This document shows positions 1-8,550 of a stretch of DNA of 64,000 nt, piece after piece. How positions within the stretch are numbered: the first letter of the stretch is position 1; every line of letters begins with the position of its first letter. Position numbers and translations under genes: made by a program. Source of the stretch: CAG-826 sp964504595 (lineage in GTDB: Bacteria > Bacillota_I > Bacilli_A > RFN20 > CAG-826); assembly GCA_964504595.1 (NCBI GenBank), contig CAZDEE010000003.1, positions 41,518 through 105,517 of the forward strand. Direction: 5' to 3'. The notes under the pieces are model-generated. The model did no database searches. It was given only the letters and a program-made list of their open reading frames with translations, and was not told the origin of the DNA.

Positions 1-98
1 CCTCCTCGAGCACCAGACTTTGAAGCTGCCTCCATAACTAAATCAGTATATCCACTATTAACGATACATAAAATAAGTTCATATTGATTATTTTCCAT
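1..98 (-). CDS. PII-like nitrogen regulator, partial (runs off the window)
   Basis: Only the N-terminal 32 or so residues are in the window. They begin with an Asn-rich start and continue into 'LILCIVNSGYTDLVMEAA' and then 'SKSGARGG', the pattern of the first strand, first helix and glycine turn of PII-family signalling proteins. A good ribosome site (GGAGG at 107-111 read on the minus strand) precedes the ATG. The start overlaps the last 11 bases of the upstream PII-like gene, so the two are translationally coupled and lie in one operon with the DUF1538 membrane protein. The family senses ATP/ADP and often 2-oxoglutarate, but the T-loop is outside the window, so the ligand cannot be judged. 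Confidence 0.6.
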   Translation of the reverse strand, partial: MENNQYELILCIVNSGYTDLVMEAASKSGARG

Positions 99-507
99 TG
101 TTAGAACCTCCTTTTATTTCCACTGGGGTTTTAGTTAAAAACTTATATAAAGACACGCCAATCATACTTGAAATTGAAATAGTGAAAGCAATACCTTTAT
201 GTGATGATGATGTTAATCTATGCTCAATTGCTTTTAAAATCTCATCCGCTTTTTCTTCTTTAATTATACTTAAGATAACATCTTTTTTAACATCACCCAA
301 GCCTAAATAATCCGCTAAAACTCTTCCTGCTGTACCATGGCCTAATAATACCATTTGAGTAGTAACATCATGTTTTTCATTTTCGCGAATATATTTGATA
401 GCTTGACCTCTATCAACAATAATTACTAATAATTTAATCTTTTTAATTTCCATTTTAGGAGATTCAGAAATGTCTTTTTTACGTCTTCCTTTTTTTATAT
501 TTGCCAT
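88..507 (-). CDS. PII-like signalling protein
   Basis: A 139-residue protein with a Lys-rich N-terminal tail, then the beta-alpha-beta start 'KIKLLVIIVDRGQAIKYIREN', a 'MVLLGHGTA' turn in place of the usual GARGGT turn, and a second beta-alpha-beta half from about residue 75. This is the ferredoxin-like double fold of PII proteins with diverged loops. It lies between the DUF1538 membrane protein (15 bp upstream) and a second PII-like gene (11 bp overlap). PII proteins commonly gate a neighbouring transporter, as GlnK gates AmtB, so control of the DUF1538 protein is the obvious inference. No target or ligand can be read from the sequence alone. Confidence 0.6.
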   Translation of the reverse strand: MANIKKGRRKKDISESPKMEIKKIKLLVIIVDRGQAIKYIRENEKHDVTTQMVLLGHGTAGRVLADYLGLGDVKKDVILSIIKEEKADEILKAIEHRLTSSSHKGIAFTISISSMIGVSLYKFLTKTPVEIKGGSNNGK

Positions 508-522
508 AACCGTTCTCCTTTC

Positions 523-2037
523 TTAATCAAAATAAATAATTTGTGCTTCATTTTCTTCACGAATTCTTCTTCTTGCGGCTTTACGTGATAGATGTTCACT
601 TACAACCACTTTAAATCCTAACAATTGAATTGTAAGAAGAGGTGTTAACGCAACCATAGAAACAACTCCAAAAGCATGAGACATAACATCGCCACCTGTA
701 ACTTGGCATACACCAATTGCAAAAGGTAAAATAAATGTTGATGTCATTGGTCCTGAAGCAACTCCACCAGAGTCAAAGGCAATCGCAGTATAAAGCTTTG
801 GAACTAAGAAAGTTAATCCTAAAGCAATAATATAACCTGGGACTAAATAGTACATAATACTAAACTCATATTTAATTCTAATGATACTTAACGCTAATGA
901 AACACCAACACCAATAGATAATGATAACAACATTGAACTTTTAGATATTGTTCCACCGCTAAGCTCTTCAACTTGCTTATTTAAAACAGCAACTGCTGGT
1001 TCTGCTAAAACAACTACTAAGCCAATAATTCCACCTAATAAAACAATTAAGTTTTCATTATCATTTCCGGCAACTATTTTACCTATTTTTAATCCAACTG
1101 GACTAAATCCAACTTCAACAGAACCTAAGAATATTACTAATCCAAAGAATGTATATAAAATACCCACAACAATCTTAATTAATTGTTTCTTTGGTAATTT
1201 AATTGTAAAAGATTGATAAATAAAGAAGAACGCAGCAATTGGTAATAAAGCAATTGCAACATCACTAGTCTTTTCAATAAAACCATGTCCTAACGCTTGG
1301 AATATATTAGTTACTATAACAGAAGATTCACCAGCATCATAAATAGGATCACCTTTAAAGAATATTCCTAATAATACTACAATAAAAATTGGACCTACAG
1401 AACACAAAGCAATCAAACCGAATGAGTCTTCACTAGCTTTTTTACCACCTCGAACGGCCGCAAAACCAGCACACATTGCCATAATAAATGGAACGGTCAT
1501 CGGACCGGTAGTCACTCCTCCAGAGTCAAATGATAATGGTAAAAATTTTGAATTACAAAGATTTGCCATCATAAATACTAATGCATAGAACACAATTAAT
1601 AAAATGTTCAAGCTCTTTTGAAATAAAATTCTTAAAATACCAATAGCTAAGAAGATTCCCACTCCAACAGCAACAATAATAACAAATAAAATATCCGGAT
1701 TTATTGGAACTTGTGATGATAAAACCGCTAAATCAGGTTCTGATAAAGTAATCAGTGCTCCTAGAGAAAAAGCCAATAAAACAATAATCCATATTTTTTT
1801 TGTTTTAGTAAGCGAAGAACCAATTGAACTTCCCATTGGCATCATGGCAATATCCGCTCCTAAAGAAAATAAAGACATTCCTATAATTAAAAAAGCTGCA
1901 CTAACTAAGAATAAGATAAATTCTGTATTTTCAAGTCGAGCAAGGTTACTAAGATGTAAAATAACTACAATTAAAGTGATTGGAAATACTGAAAGAAAGG
2001 AATCCTTTAATTTTTCAAGTAATAGTCTCATAAACAT
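523..2037 (-). CDS. DUF1538 multi-pass membrane protein (putative transporter)
   Basis: A 504-residue hydrophobic protein with about 12 membrane segments and a clear internal duplication. The motif 'FDSGGV..GPMT..FI' occurs near residue 169 and again near 418, and an 'EP..AVL..QV' motif occurs once in each half (near 99 and 345). This is the signature of DUF1538 proteins, whose paired repeats resemble the inverted-topology repeats of secondary transporters. It starts a minus-strand operon with two PII-like proteins, which suggests a transporter under metabolic control. The substrate is unknown to me. The short basic C-terminal tail is cytoplasmic-looking. Confidence 0.75.
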   Translation of the reverse strand: MFMRLLLEKLKDSFLSVFPITLIVVILHLSNLARLENTEFILFLVSAAFLIIGMSLFSLGADIAMMPMGSSIGSSLTKTKKIWIIVLLAFSLGALITLSEPDLAVLSSQVPINPDILFVIIVAVGVGIFLAIGILRILFQKSLNILLIVFYALVFMMANLCNSKFLPLSFDSGGVTTGPMTVPFIMAMCAGFAAVRGGKKASEDSFGLIALCSVGPIFIVVLLGIFFKGDPIYDAGESSVIVTNIFQALGHGFIEKTSDVAIALLPIAAFFFIYQSFTIKLPKKQLIKIVVGILYTFFGLVIFLGSVEVGFSPVGLKIGKIVAGNDNENLIVLLGGIIGLVVVLAEPAVAVLNKQVEELSGGTISKSSMLLSLSIGVGVSLALSIIRIKYEFSIMYYLVPGYIIALGLTFLVPKLYTAIAFDSGGVASGPMTSTFILPFAIGVCQVTGGDVMSHAFGVVSMVALTPLLTIQLLGFKVVVSEHLSRKAARRRIREENEAQIIYFD

Positions 2038-2074
2038 CTCCTCCTTTCTAAATAAACAATGTTAATAAAACGTA

Positions 2075-3025
2075 TTATTTTTTCTTTTTTAAACTAAACA
2101 AACTATTAAATTCATTAGGAATAGGTGTTTCAAATACCATTTTTTTCTTTGTTTTAGGATGAGTAAATGATAAACGATAGGCATGTAAGCCTAATCTTCC
2201 TAATGGATTTGTTGGTTCTCCATATTTATCATCACCAATAATTGGATGTCCTGATTCTTTTAAATGAACCCGAATTTGATTTTTTCTTCCTGTATCAATA
2301 TGAACATCAAGTAATGAATACTTATCATTTGTTTTAACGACACTATAATGGGTAATCGCTTCTTGTCCTTCACCTTTTTTATGAGAACTAAACATCAAAT
2401 TAGTACTCGTTTCTAATAGCCATGTATGAAATGTTCCTTTTTCTTTATCCATTTGACCATCGACAATTGCGTAATATCCTCTATCACTTACTATTTCATT
2501 CCAACGATGTTGTAAAGCATCACGAATTTCAACATTTTTAGCAACAACAAGGACTCCAGAAGTATCTTTATCGATTCGATGAACTACAAATATTCTTGCC
2601 TTAGGATTTGTTCTTTTAACATAATCATTAAGCATATGATAAGCAGTTTTTTCTTTTTCTTTATCCGAAGCTATACTAAGCAATCCGCTTGGTTTATTAA
2701 TAACAATTAAATCATCATCTTCATAAATAATTGGTAAAGAAAACTTCTCTTTGCTATTACCTTTTCTACCATATTTTAAAATTGTTACAACATCTTCCTT
2801 TGCTAATTCAAAATCATGTCTTGTAACAACCATACCATCCACTAAAACCTGTTTATGCAACAAAAAGCTCTTTATTTTATTGCGACTTAAAGATGGTAAT
2901 TTAAATAACAAATACTCTAAAAGAGGTAAAGGCTTATGAACGTTAAAACGATATAATTCTACTTCCTTTTGAACTCTAGAAGGTTTTTTGATTTTTTCTT
3001 CACTCTTAACACTTTTTTTCTTCAT
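2075..3025 (-). CDS. RluA-family 23S rRNA pseudouridine synthase
   Basis: 316 residues. A basic N-terminus is followed by an S4-like RNA-binding domain (about 32-80) and a catalytic domain (about 95-310). The signature 'HRIDKDTSG' at 149-157 contains the catalytic Asp152, and 'HVDGR.NQIRVHL'-type residues appear in the form 'DTGRKNQIRVHL' near 252. The closest known type is RluD/YjbO-like, which isomerises uridines in 23S rRNA, but the exact target uridine cannot be read from sequence. It stands alone between MgtE and the DUF1538 operon on the same strand, with its own ribosome site. Confidence 0.88.
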   Translation of the reverse strand: MKKKSVKSEEKIKKPSRVQKEVELYRFNVHKPLPLLEYLLFKLPSLSRNKIKSFLLHKQVLVDGMVVTRHDFELAKEDVVTILKYGRKGNSKEKFSLPIIYEDDDLIVINKPSGLLSIASDKEKEKTAYHMLNDYVKRTNPKARIFVVHRIDKDTSGVLVVAKNVEIRDALQHRWNEIVSDRGYYAIVDGQMDKEKGTFHTWLLETSTNLMFSSHKKGEGQEAITHYSVVKTNDKYSLLDVHIDTGRKNQIRVHLKESGHPIIGDDKYGEPTNPLGRLGLHAYRLSFTHPKTKKKMVFETPIPNEFNSLFSLKKKK

Positions 3026-3078
3026 TTTTCTTTCACTCCTTCTAGTTATTTAAATTATATCATTTATTTAATTAATTC

Positions 3079-4470
3079 TTAATTAATAACTGATGAAAAT
3101 AATACTAAACACAATCCATAATATGTGACTACAGCGATAACATCATTAATCGTAGTAATTAATGGTCCACTTGCAACAGCTGGATCAATTTTAATTTTCT
3201 TAAAGAATATAGGTATTGCACTTCCAACTAAAGAAGCAAACGTCAATGCTAAAACAAGAGATATAAAAACAATAAACGACAATTGTAAAGCATCTGTTAT
3301 TAAAAAAGTACTTCCAGTTATTGGATCTCCTTTAATAATTAAAAATACTAAAAGAAATACAAAAGAAATAATTCCCATAGATACTCCATTTAAAAAGCCA
3401 ATTCTAATTTCTTTAAAAACTATTTTAGCTACTCTTTTAATCGTCAAATCATTTTCATTAAGATTTTGAATGGTAACCGCTAACGACTGCGTACCAACAT
3501 TACCTGCCATTGCCAAAATAGTGGATTGAAAAAATACAACCATTGGAATAGAAGCAATAACAGCTTCAAAACTAGAAATGATCAATGAAACTCCTAATCC
3601 TAAAACTAGTAATAAAATCAACCATGGCAGTCTCTTTTTTAATGATTTAAATAATGGCTCATCAACTTCTTCTTCATCAGTTAAACCTGCAAACATTGCA
3701 TAGTCTTCTGATAATTCATCATCGATAGCTTCTACAATATCACTACTTGTAATAACACCAATTAAAATATTGTCTTTATTTAATACTGGTATCATTTCTA
3801 AAGCGTATTCTTTAAGTTCATTGATGCACTCACTAACTAAATCCGTATCTATCAAAGTCGGATAAGATGTCTTTACAATAGATAATAATTCATCGCCACT
3901 TCTAGCAATAATTAAATCTTTTAAATCAATCATTCCATAATAACTTCCATCATCATTAATAACATAAATATTGCTAATATTATCATTCACAGAAGCTTCA
4001 TCGATAACTTGTTTCATCGCTTGTTTAATTGAGCAATTTATATTGATAGCTATATAATTTGTTGTCATTTTAGAACCGATTTGGTCTTCTTCATAACCTT
4101 CAATTAATTTGATATCTTCGACCGCTTCTTCTTCCATCAATTCAACAATTTCTTGTTTATCTTCAGCATCTAATTCTTCAAGAACATCCAAAGCATCATC
4201 AGCATCCATCAATTCGATAATATCCGCAGCTTTTTCATTATCTAATTCCTCGATATAATCTTCAACATTTTCCAAATAAGTAAAAACATCCGATGTTGTT
4301 TGAGTTCCTAAAATTTCGTATAAATTTTCTCTTTCTTCCTCACTTAAGAAAGGAACAGCGTCCGCTATATCACTCTCATGATAGTGTTCTAAAGATTTTG
4401 CAATTTCCTCTTTAGTTTTATTAGAACGTATCAATTTCAATATTTCATTTAATATTTCATTTTCTACCAT
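3079..4470 (-). CDS. mgtE: Magnesium transporter MgtE
   Basis: 463 residues with the full MgtE architecture. An N-terminal acidic superhelical domain (about 1-130) carries repeats such as 'ELMDADDALDVLEELDAED'. Two CBS domains follow (about 135-255), then five membrane helices from about residue 275 to the end containing the pore-lining 'AMAGNVGTQSL' and 'SGPLITTINDV' segments. MgtE is a Mg2+-gated channel: Mg2+ bound between the acidic N domain and the CBS domains closes it. Acidic residues are dense here as expected. No M-box riboswitch was recognised in the roughly 100 bases upstream, so gating may be mainly at the protein level. Confidence 0.93.
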   Translation of the reverse strand: MVENEILNEILKLIRSNKTKEEIAKSLEHYHESDIADAVPFLSEEERENLYEILGTQTTSDVFTYLENVEDYIEELDNEKAADIIELMDADDALDVLEELDAEDKQEIVELMEEEAVEDIKLIEGYEEDQIGSKMTTNYIAININCSIKQAMKQVIDEASVNDNISNIYVINDDGSYYGMIDLKDLIIARSGDELLSIVKTSYPTLIDTDLVSECINELKEYALEMIPVLNKDNILIGVITSSDIVEAIDDELSEDYAMFAGLTDEEEVDEPLFKSLKKRLPWLILLLVLGLGVSLIISSFEAVIASIPMVVFFQSTILAMAGNVGTQSLAVTIQNLNENDLTIKRVAKIVFKEIRIGFLNGVSMGIISFVFLLVFLIIKGDPITGSTFLITDALQLSFIVFISLVLALTFASLVGSAIPIFFKKIKIDPAVASGPLITTINDVIAVVTYYGLCLVLFSSVIN

Positions 4471-4675
4471 ATTCGTTCCCTCCTAATGTTATAATCTAAA
4501 TCAGATATCCAATTTAAAAGCTATAAAATATTTCTATTTTATCAATTACATTCATATAAAATGCTTCTTTTAATAATTAATTTACTGATTTCGCAACTAA
4601 ATTATATTCATATATTTATTATTTATCAATAATAAAAAATATGAAAGCTCTTTAAAAATACACTAAATAATAATC

Positions 4676-4708
4676 AAAAATAAAAAACTGCTGAATATAT
4701 CAACAGTT
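4676..4708 (-). terminator. Rho-independent terminator of the GH43 gene
   Basis: On the minus strand a 9-bp stem (arms 4700-4708 and 4686-4694, one G.U pair, 5-base loop) is followed by a T-rich run. It lies just past the GH43 stop codon. The rest of the gap between 4471 and 4676 holds only the promoter region of mgtE and no recognisable gene. Confidence 0.7.
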
Positions 4709-4718
4709 CCTTAAATTC

Positions 4719-6419
4719 TTATTTGCCTAAAACTTTTACTTCATTAATATTTGAATTGTTAGTATTGAAACAAATAATAACTTTATCGGTATTTATATTA
4801 TTTGGAAATTCTAATGTAATTCCGCTATTAGGGAAAACAAATTCATATTCTTGATTAAAATTGCCAAATTGATTAATTGATGCTCCTCCTAGCACTCTAC
4901 CATTACCAAAATCAATGTATTTAACACTTTCAAAGATATTTTCATAATAAGCACTATTGTATAAAGCAAGTCCACCAATACTATATTCTTTATCAAACTT
5001 TAATTCGATAAATGAATGTCCACTACCTAATGTAGCTTCTTTAGCTTTTTCTCCATCTAAGTTGTAATTAGAAACGCAATAATTATCAGTTAAAGCATCT
5101 GTATTTGTAATATTTTCTGTTCTAATAGTTGCGCTATTAGCAATATTCTTATATCCAGAAAGTAGTTCTGGTAAAGGTTGTAATGAATATGTTGGGCCAT
5201 TACAGAACGGCTTTCCATCTGCAGAAAAATATAAATAATCCATAGCGAAATATCTTTGAGTATAAGCGGAGTCTGAATTCCAATTACGATTTTTATGTGC
5301 ATGATAACCAATCATAATTTGATCACCAATATTGAAAAAACAATGATGTCCAGTACCAGAAGCAAAGCCATTCCATTGATTAAAAATATTTCCTTCACTA
5401 TCTTTTTCACCAGCGTATCCAAATAAATGATTAGTCCACATTTTTCCCTCTTCATATGGTTTAACAAAATTTCCTAATGGACTATCACTAACAGCGTAAC
5501 AAACTGTGTAATATTTATTCCAGCATCCATTAACAGAATATGTTAAATAATATTTATTATTAATAGGTGATTTAATCATATATGGCCCTTCTGTAATAGG
5601 ATAGCCTCTCCATTTTTCCCATTCTAATGGTCCATCATCATCGAAATTTGAATCGATATATCCTGGTTTAACTAGTACTTCCCAAGTCGACCAATCAGCT
5701 TTATAAGGCGATTCTAGTTTAACTCCCAATATTACTTGTCCTTCGTTAAAGGTTGCTGAATAGTACATATATAAAGCTTTATCTGTATCTTCAAATATGG
5801 TTGCATCTAAAGTCGTACAATCATCATAAACAAATAATGGAGCGCTATTGCCATCAACTTCTTCATTAACAATTGCTTCAAATGGTCCATATGGTGTCGT
5901 AGAACAAACTACGCTATTGTAACGACGATAATCATGTAATCCATTGCCTTCTTTCTTACACATGGCGCTATAATAAAGATAATAAACTCCATCAAAGCAA
6001 TATAATTCAGGAGCGTAAAATGAAGGATTGCTTTGTTCCCAAGAGCCACTTGCAGGCTCATATACATTATAATGCTCTTCGTAAGTTACAAAATCAGTTG
6101 TATAATAAATATCAATTTCTTTTGCGCCACTTCGATCACTAGTTCCAGTAATATAGTAACCATCATCGCCAGCATAAACATGTGGATCTGGTAAAGGCAA
6201 ATCTTCTAATTTGTTTAAATACCACATTTCTTCATTGTAATTGTAACTTCCATTAGAATACGTGTCATTATGATCTATATAATCAACACCTTTATTCATA
6301 GTTATCTCAACATCAGTTTTAAATGGTTCTGTTTTATTATTACCATTATTATCATTACAACTAGCAGCGACTAAACAAACAAAAGATAGCGTAGACAATA
6401 AAATTGCTTTTCGTTTCAT
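4719..6419 (-). CDS. Glycoside hydrolase family 43-like lipoprotein
   Basis: 566 residues. A lipoprotein signal peptide ends in 'LVAASC' with the lipid-bearing Cys20, followed by an Asn-rich linker. The five-bladed propeller starts with 'LPLPDPHVYAGDDGYY', which carries the first catalytic-type Asp, and has GH43-style blade sequences such as 'YYLYYSA' and 'GTGHHCFF'. The C-terminal 130 residues look like a beta-sandwich of the discoidin/CBM type ('SFIELKFDKEYSIGGLALYN'). GH43 enzymes remove arabinose or xylose from plant polysaccharides outside the cell. The exact substrate is not determinable, but the GH53 lipoprotein elsewhere in the window points to arabinogalactan. Confidence 0.85.
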   Translation of the reverse strand: MKRKAILLSTLSFVCLVAASCNDNNGNNKTEPFKTDVEITMNKGVDYIDHNDTYSNGSYNYNEEMWYLNKLEDLPLPDPHVYAGDDGYYITGTSDRSGAKEIDIYYTTDFVTYEEHYNVYEPASGSWEQSNPSFYAPELYCFDGVYYLYYSAMCKKEGNGLHDYRRYNSVVCSTTPYGPFEAIVNEEVDGNSAPLFVYDDCTTLDATIFEDTDKALYMYYSATFNEGQVILGVKLESPYKADWSTWEVLVKPGYIDSNFDDDGPLEWEKWRGYPITEGPYMIKSPINNKYYLTYSVNGCWNKYYTVCYAVSDSPLGNFVKPYEEGKMWTNHLFGYAGEKDSEGNIFNQWNGFASGTGHHCFFNIGDQIMIGYHAHKNRNWNSDSAYTQRYFAMDYLYFSADGKPFCNGPTYSLQPLPELLSGYKNIANSATIRTENITNTDALTDNYCVSNYNLDGEKAKEATLGSGHSFIELKFDKEYSIGGLALYNSAYYENIFESVKYIDFGNGRVLGGASINQFGNFNQEYEFVFPNSGITLEFPNNINTDKVIICFNTNNSNINEVKVLGK

Positions 6420-6624
6420 AATATCCTCCTATAGACTTATATTAGATTTTTGAAAATTTGTCTAATGAAAGATAGTTAATACATTAATCTATCTTTCTTT
6501 CACTTAGAAAATAACAATTCTAATGAAAAAACTCAATTATTAAAAATAAAGTAATTATCTAAGTTTTTATTTTAATTTAAAAATCTATTTTTCTTAAATT
6601 TATCAAACAAAAAATATTAATATA

Positions 6625-6677
6625 TGGGTATTCAATGAAATATCAATTTTCTGCACATATATTAAAACGAATACCCA
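6625..6677. repeat. 9-bp inverted repeat between divergent GH43 and hpt
   Basis: A 9-bp perfect inverted repeat (6625-6633 and 6669-6677) is separated by 35 bases, within the 356-bp gap between the divergent GH43 lipoprotein and hpt. No gene is visible in that gap. It could be a pair of operator half-sites or a hairpin. It lies upstream of the hpt -35 box, so a role in the GH43 direction is also possible. Confidence 0.35.
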
Positions 6678-6711
6678 ATATAAATCCTCCATTAACTAAA
6701 ATATATAGTGA

Positions 6712-6740
6712 TTGTTTTTATATTAAAATAAAGATATAAT
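6712..6740 (+). promoter_or_regulatory. Predicted sigma-A-type promoter of hpt
   Basis: TTGTTT (6712-6717), a 17-base spacer, and TATAAT (6735-6740), about 35 bases upstream of the hpt start codon. The ribosome site AAGGAG lies at 6761-6766, with a good 9-base spacing to ATG 6776. Confidence 0.6.
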
Positions 6741-6775
6741 TAAAATACTTTTTTCTAATAAAGGAGAACCGATAT

Positions 6776-7315
6776 ATGTTAAATGATATTGAAAGAATTT
6801 TAATTACTGAAGAAGAAATAAATCAAAGAATAAAAGAATTAGCCGCCACCCTAGATAAAGATTACGAAGATAAAAATCCTATTGTAGTCTGTATATTAAA
6901 AGGAAGCATCCACTTCTTTTCTAAATTAACTAGAGAAATGAAAATAAGACTAGAATATGATTTCATGTCTGTCTCAAGTTATGGCGCGAATACATTTTCT
7001 TCTGGTAAAGTAAAACTTATTCGTGATTTATCCACCTCAATTGAAGGAAGACATATATTAATTATTGAAGATATTGTTGACTCAGGACATACACTTTCTT
7101 ACTTACTCGAAATGCTTGGATCTAGAAAGCCAGCCTCAATAAAACTATGTACTTTATTAGATAAAAAATGTCGTCGTATCGTTCCTCTTGAAGCGGATTA
7201 TATCGGATTTGATATCGATGATTATTTTGTTATAGGATATGGTCTTGATTACGACGAATATTATCGTAACTTGCCATTTATCGGCGTTTTAAAAGAAGAA
7301 ATATATAAAAAATAA
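6776..7315 (+). CDS. hpt: Hypoxanthine phosphoribosyltransferase
   Basis: 179 residues, the usual length. The PRPP-binding motif 'EDIVDSGHT' is at 98-106, preceded by strand 'HILII', and the PPi-loop 'LKGSIHF' is at 41-47. The C-terminal 'VIGYGLDYDEYYRNLP' hood is typical of Hpt. The enzyme salvages hypoxanthine or guanine with PRPP to IMP or GMP in the cytoplasm. It has its own promoter and a strong terminator, so it is monocistronic. In many Bacillota it sits between tilS and ftsH, which is not the case here. Confidence 0.95.
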   Translation: MLNDIERILITEEEINQRIKELAATLDKDYEDKNPIVVCILKGSIHFFSKLTREMKIRLEYDFMSVSSYGANTFSSGKVKLIRDLSTSIEGRHILIIEDIVDSGHTLSYLLEMLGSRKPASIKLCTLLDKKCRRIVPLEADYIGFDIDDYFVIGYGLDYDEYYRNLPFIGVLKEEIYKK

Positions 7316-7338
7316 TCGACAATTTTCATCGCTTTATT

Positions 7339-7369
7339 ACACCAAATTTAACTATTTGGTGTTTTTTTA
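7339..7369 (+). terminator. Rho-independent terminator of hpt
   Basis: A 9-bp perfect stem (7339-7347 with 7354-7362) and 6-base loop followed by T7. Confidence 0.85.
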
Positions 7370-7441
7370 TGTGAATTTTATATTGTTATTCAATTATTTT
7401 TAATTTATAATAAAAAAAATTTATAAAAGAAGGAATTATAT

Positions 7442-8329
7442 ATGAAAAAAACAAAAATTTTATTTGCTATTGCACTCATGGCATTATCATTAGCAGGATG
7501 TAATGAAAATAATAATGAAACCACATCCGCGAACGGAAATGATCCAACCACTGGAAACACTCCAACTACTGGAAACACTCCAACATCTGGAACAAATTCA
7601 ACCGGAGGAACATCTTCTACCTACGCTACATGGACAAGCGATGAGATCAGTTACATGACCACCGCTATTGGAGAAACTTTACCAGAAGGTCCATTCAGCA
7701 ATGATCGTGAATCTGAAGGATATACCGATGAATATGATGGAGCTTATACATTCTATATGTTCGATTCTGGAATTAATGATGTTTCAAGTGAATATGCTCG
7801 TATCCTAGAAAACAATAATTATACAAGTGATGGTTCAGATGATAGTCAAGGAATGACATATTATTTCTACTACAAATCAGTAAGCAATAGTGAAACAGAT
7901 TATATTTATATTCAATTTGGTTACTATCCAGGTAGTGATGAATACGAAGCAGGATTTGACTTATATGCTTGGATTTATAGTGAAAGCAGTAGTGATGATG
8001 ATGATTTCGATTTTGGTTTTGATACATACACAAGTTGGCCTGAAGATGCCGTTAACTCATTTTTAAATGGCGCAACATCTGTCCCAGCAATCGAAGGTAG
8101 TGAGTTCCTTGTCTATGTTGGCGAAGATGAATATGGCGAATATCTTTACATGTCTGTTGATACAGGTTCAAATATTGAAGAAAGTTATACCGCTACATTA
8201 ACCGCTGCTGGTTGGATTGTCGATGATTCAGATTATGAAGAATCAGGCTATGTAGCTATATCAAATGATGAAGATGTATTATTACAATATTATTATGATG
8301 AAGTCTTCGTATTGTATATTTTACTTTAA
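7442..8329 (+). CDS. Acidic secreted lipoprotein of unknown function
   Basis: 295 residues. The signal peptide ends in 'LSLAGC' (lipid Cys20). A Thr/Asn/Gly linker with tandem 'TTGNTP' repeats follows (see the 18-bp repeat entry). The mature part is very acidic and aromatic, rich in Asp, Glu, Tyr and Ser, and seems to consist of two related halves of about 100 residues, each running from a 'WT..EI/WPEDAV' start to a segment of the type 'YTA.LTAAGW'. This resembles the small repeated alpha/beta units of some surface lipoproteins, but I recognise no named family. It has its own ribosome site and a terminator, so it is a single-gene unit. Such highly acidic mature domains may bind cations or polysaccharide; that is a guess. 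Confidence 0.6.
   Translation: MKKTKILFAIALMALSLAGCNENNNETTSANGNDPTTGNTPTTGNTPTSGTNSTGGTSSTYATWTSDEISYMTTAIGETLPEGPFSNDRESEGYTDEYDGAYTFYMFDSGINDVSSEYARILENNNYTSDGSDDSQGMTYYFYYKSVSNSETDYIYIQFGYYPGSDEYEAGFDLYAWIYSESSSDDDDFDFGFDTYTSWPEDAVNSFLNGATSVPAIEGSEFLVYVGEDEYGEYLYMSVDTGSNIEESYTATLTAAGWIVDDSDYEESGYVAISNDEDVLLQYYYDEVFVLYILL
7544..7597 (+). repeat. Three 18-bp tandem repeats in the lipoprotein linker
   Basis: Three 18-bp copies (7544-7561, 7562-7579, and a diverged 7580-7597) encode a repeated Pro-Thr-Thr-Gly-Asn-Thr linker between the lipid anchor and the mature domain. Copy number could vary between strains without shifting frame. Confidence 0.75.
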
Positions 8330-8348
8330 TAATCGAATTGCAAATTTT

Positions 8349-8384
8349 AACCAATGATGATTTAATTCATTATTGGTTTTTTAT
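8349..8384 (+). terminator. Rho-independent terminator of the acidic lipoprotein
   Basis: A 12-bp stem with one G.U pair (8349-8360 with 8367-8378), 6-base loop, then TTTTATT. Confidence 0.8.
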
Positions 8385-8415
8385 TAAAAAAATAAAATCA
8401 ACTTATTTATTGAAA

Positions 8416-8423
8416 TAAATTTT
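8416..8423. repeat. Left 8-bp target-site duplication
   Basis: TAAATTTT directly outside the left end. It is identical to 9911-9918 outside the right end. An 8-bp duplication is usual for ISL3 elements. Confidence 0.9.
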
Positions 8424-8505
8424 GGTTCTTTAAAGAAGAACGGGGGATGATTTTTTTTCAAACCCCGTTTTTCTTTATAGCTTTTAGACTTTTTAATAAC
8501 AAAAA

Positions 8506-8547
8506 AGCCTCCTATAATTTGATTGTTACATTCAAAATAAGGAGGTT
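8506..8547 (+). promoter_or_regulatory. Hairpin that sequesters the transposase ribosome-binding site
   Basis: CCTCCT (8508-8513) can pair with AGGAGG (8540-8545) just upstream of the transposase start, extended by partial pairing of TTTGA (8518-8522) with TTCAAA (8531-8536). Transcripts entering the element from outside would fold this and hide the ribosome site. Such protection against read-through is known in IS10 and some other elements. It is inferred here. Confidence 0.5.
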
Positions 8548-8550
8548 TAT

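Noticed and set aside
881..1216. Plus-strand open frame inside the DUF1538 gene
   Set aside because: It lies opposite a strong membrane-protein gene and has no ribosome site or family match; similar shadows exist opposite most genes here.
4471..4718. M-box magnesium riboswitch before mgtE
   Set aside because: The leader is short and AT-rich and lacks the conserved M-box segments.
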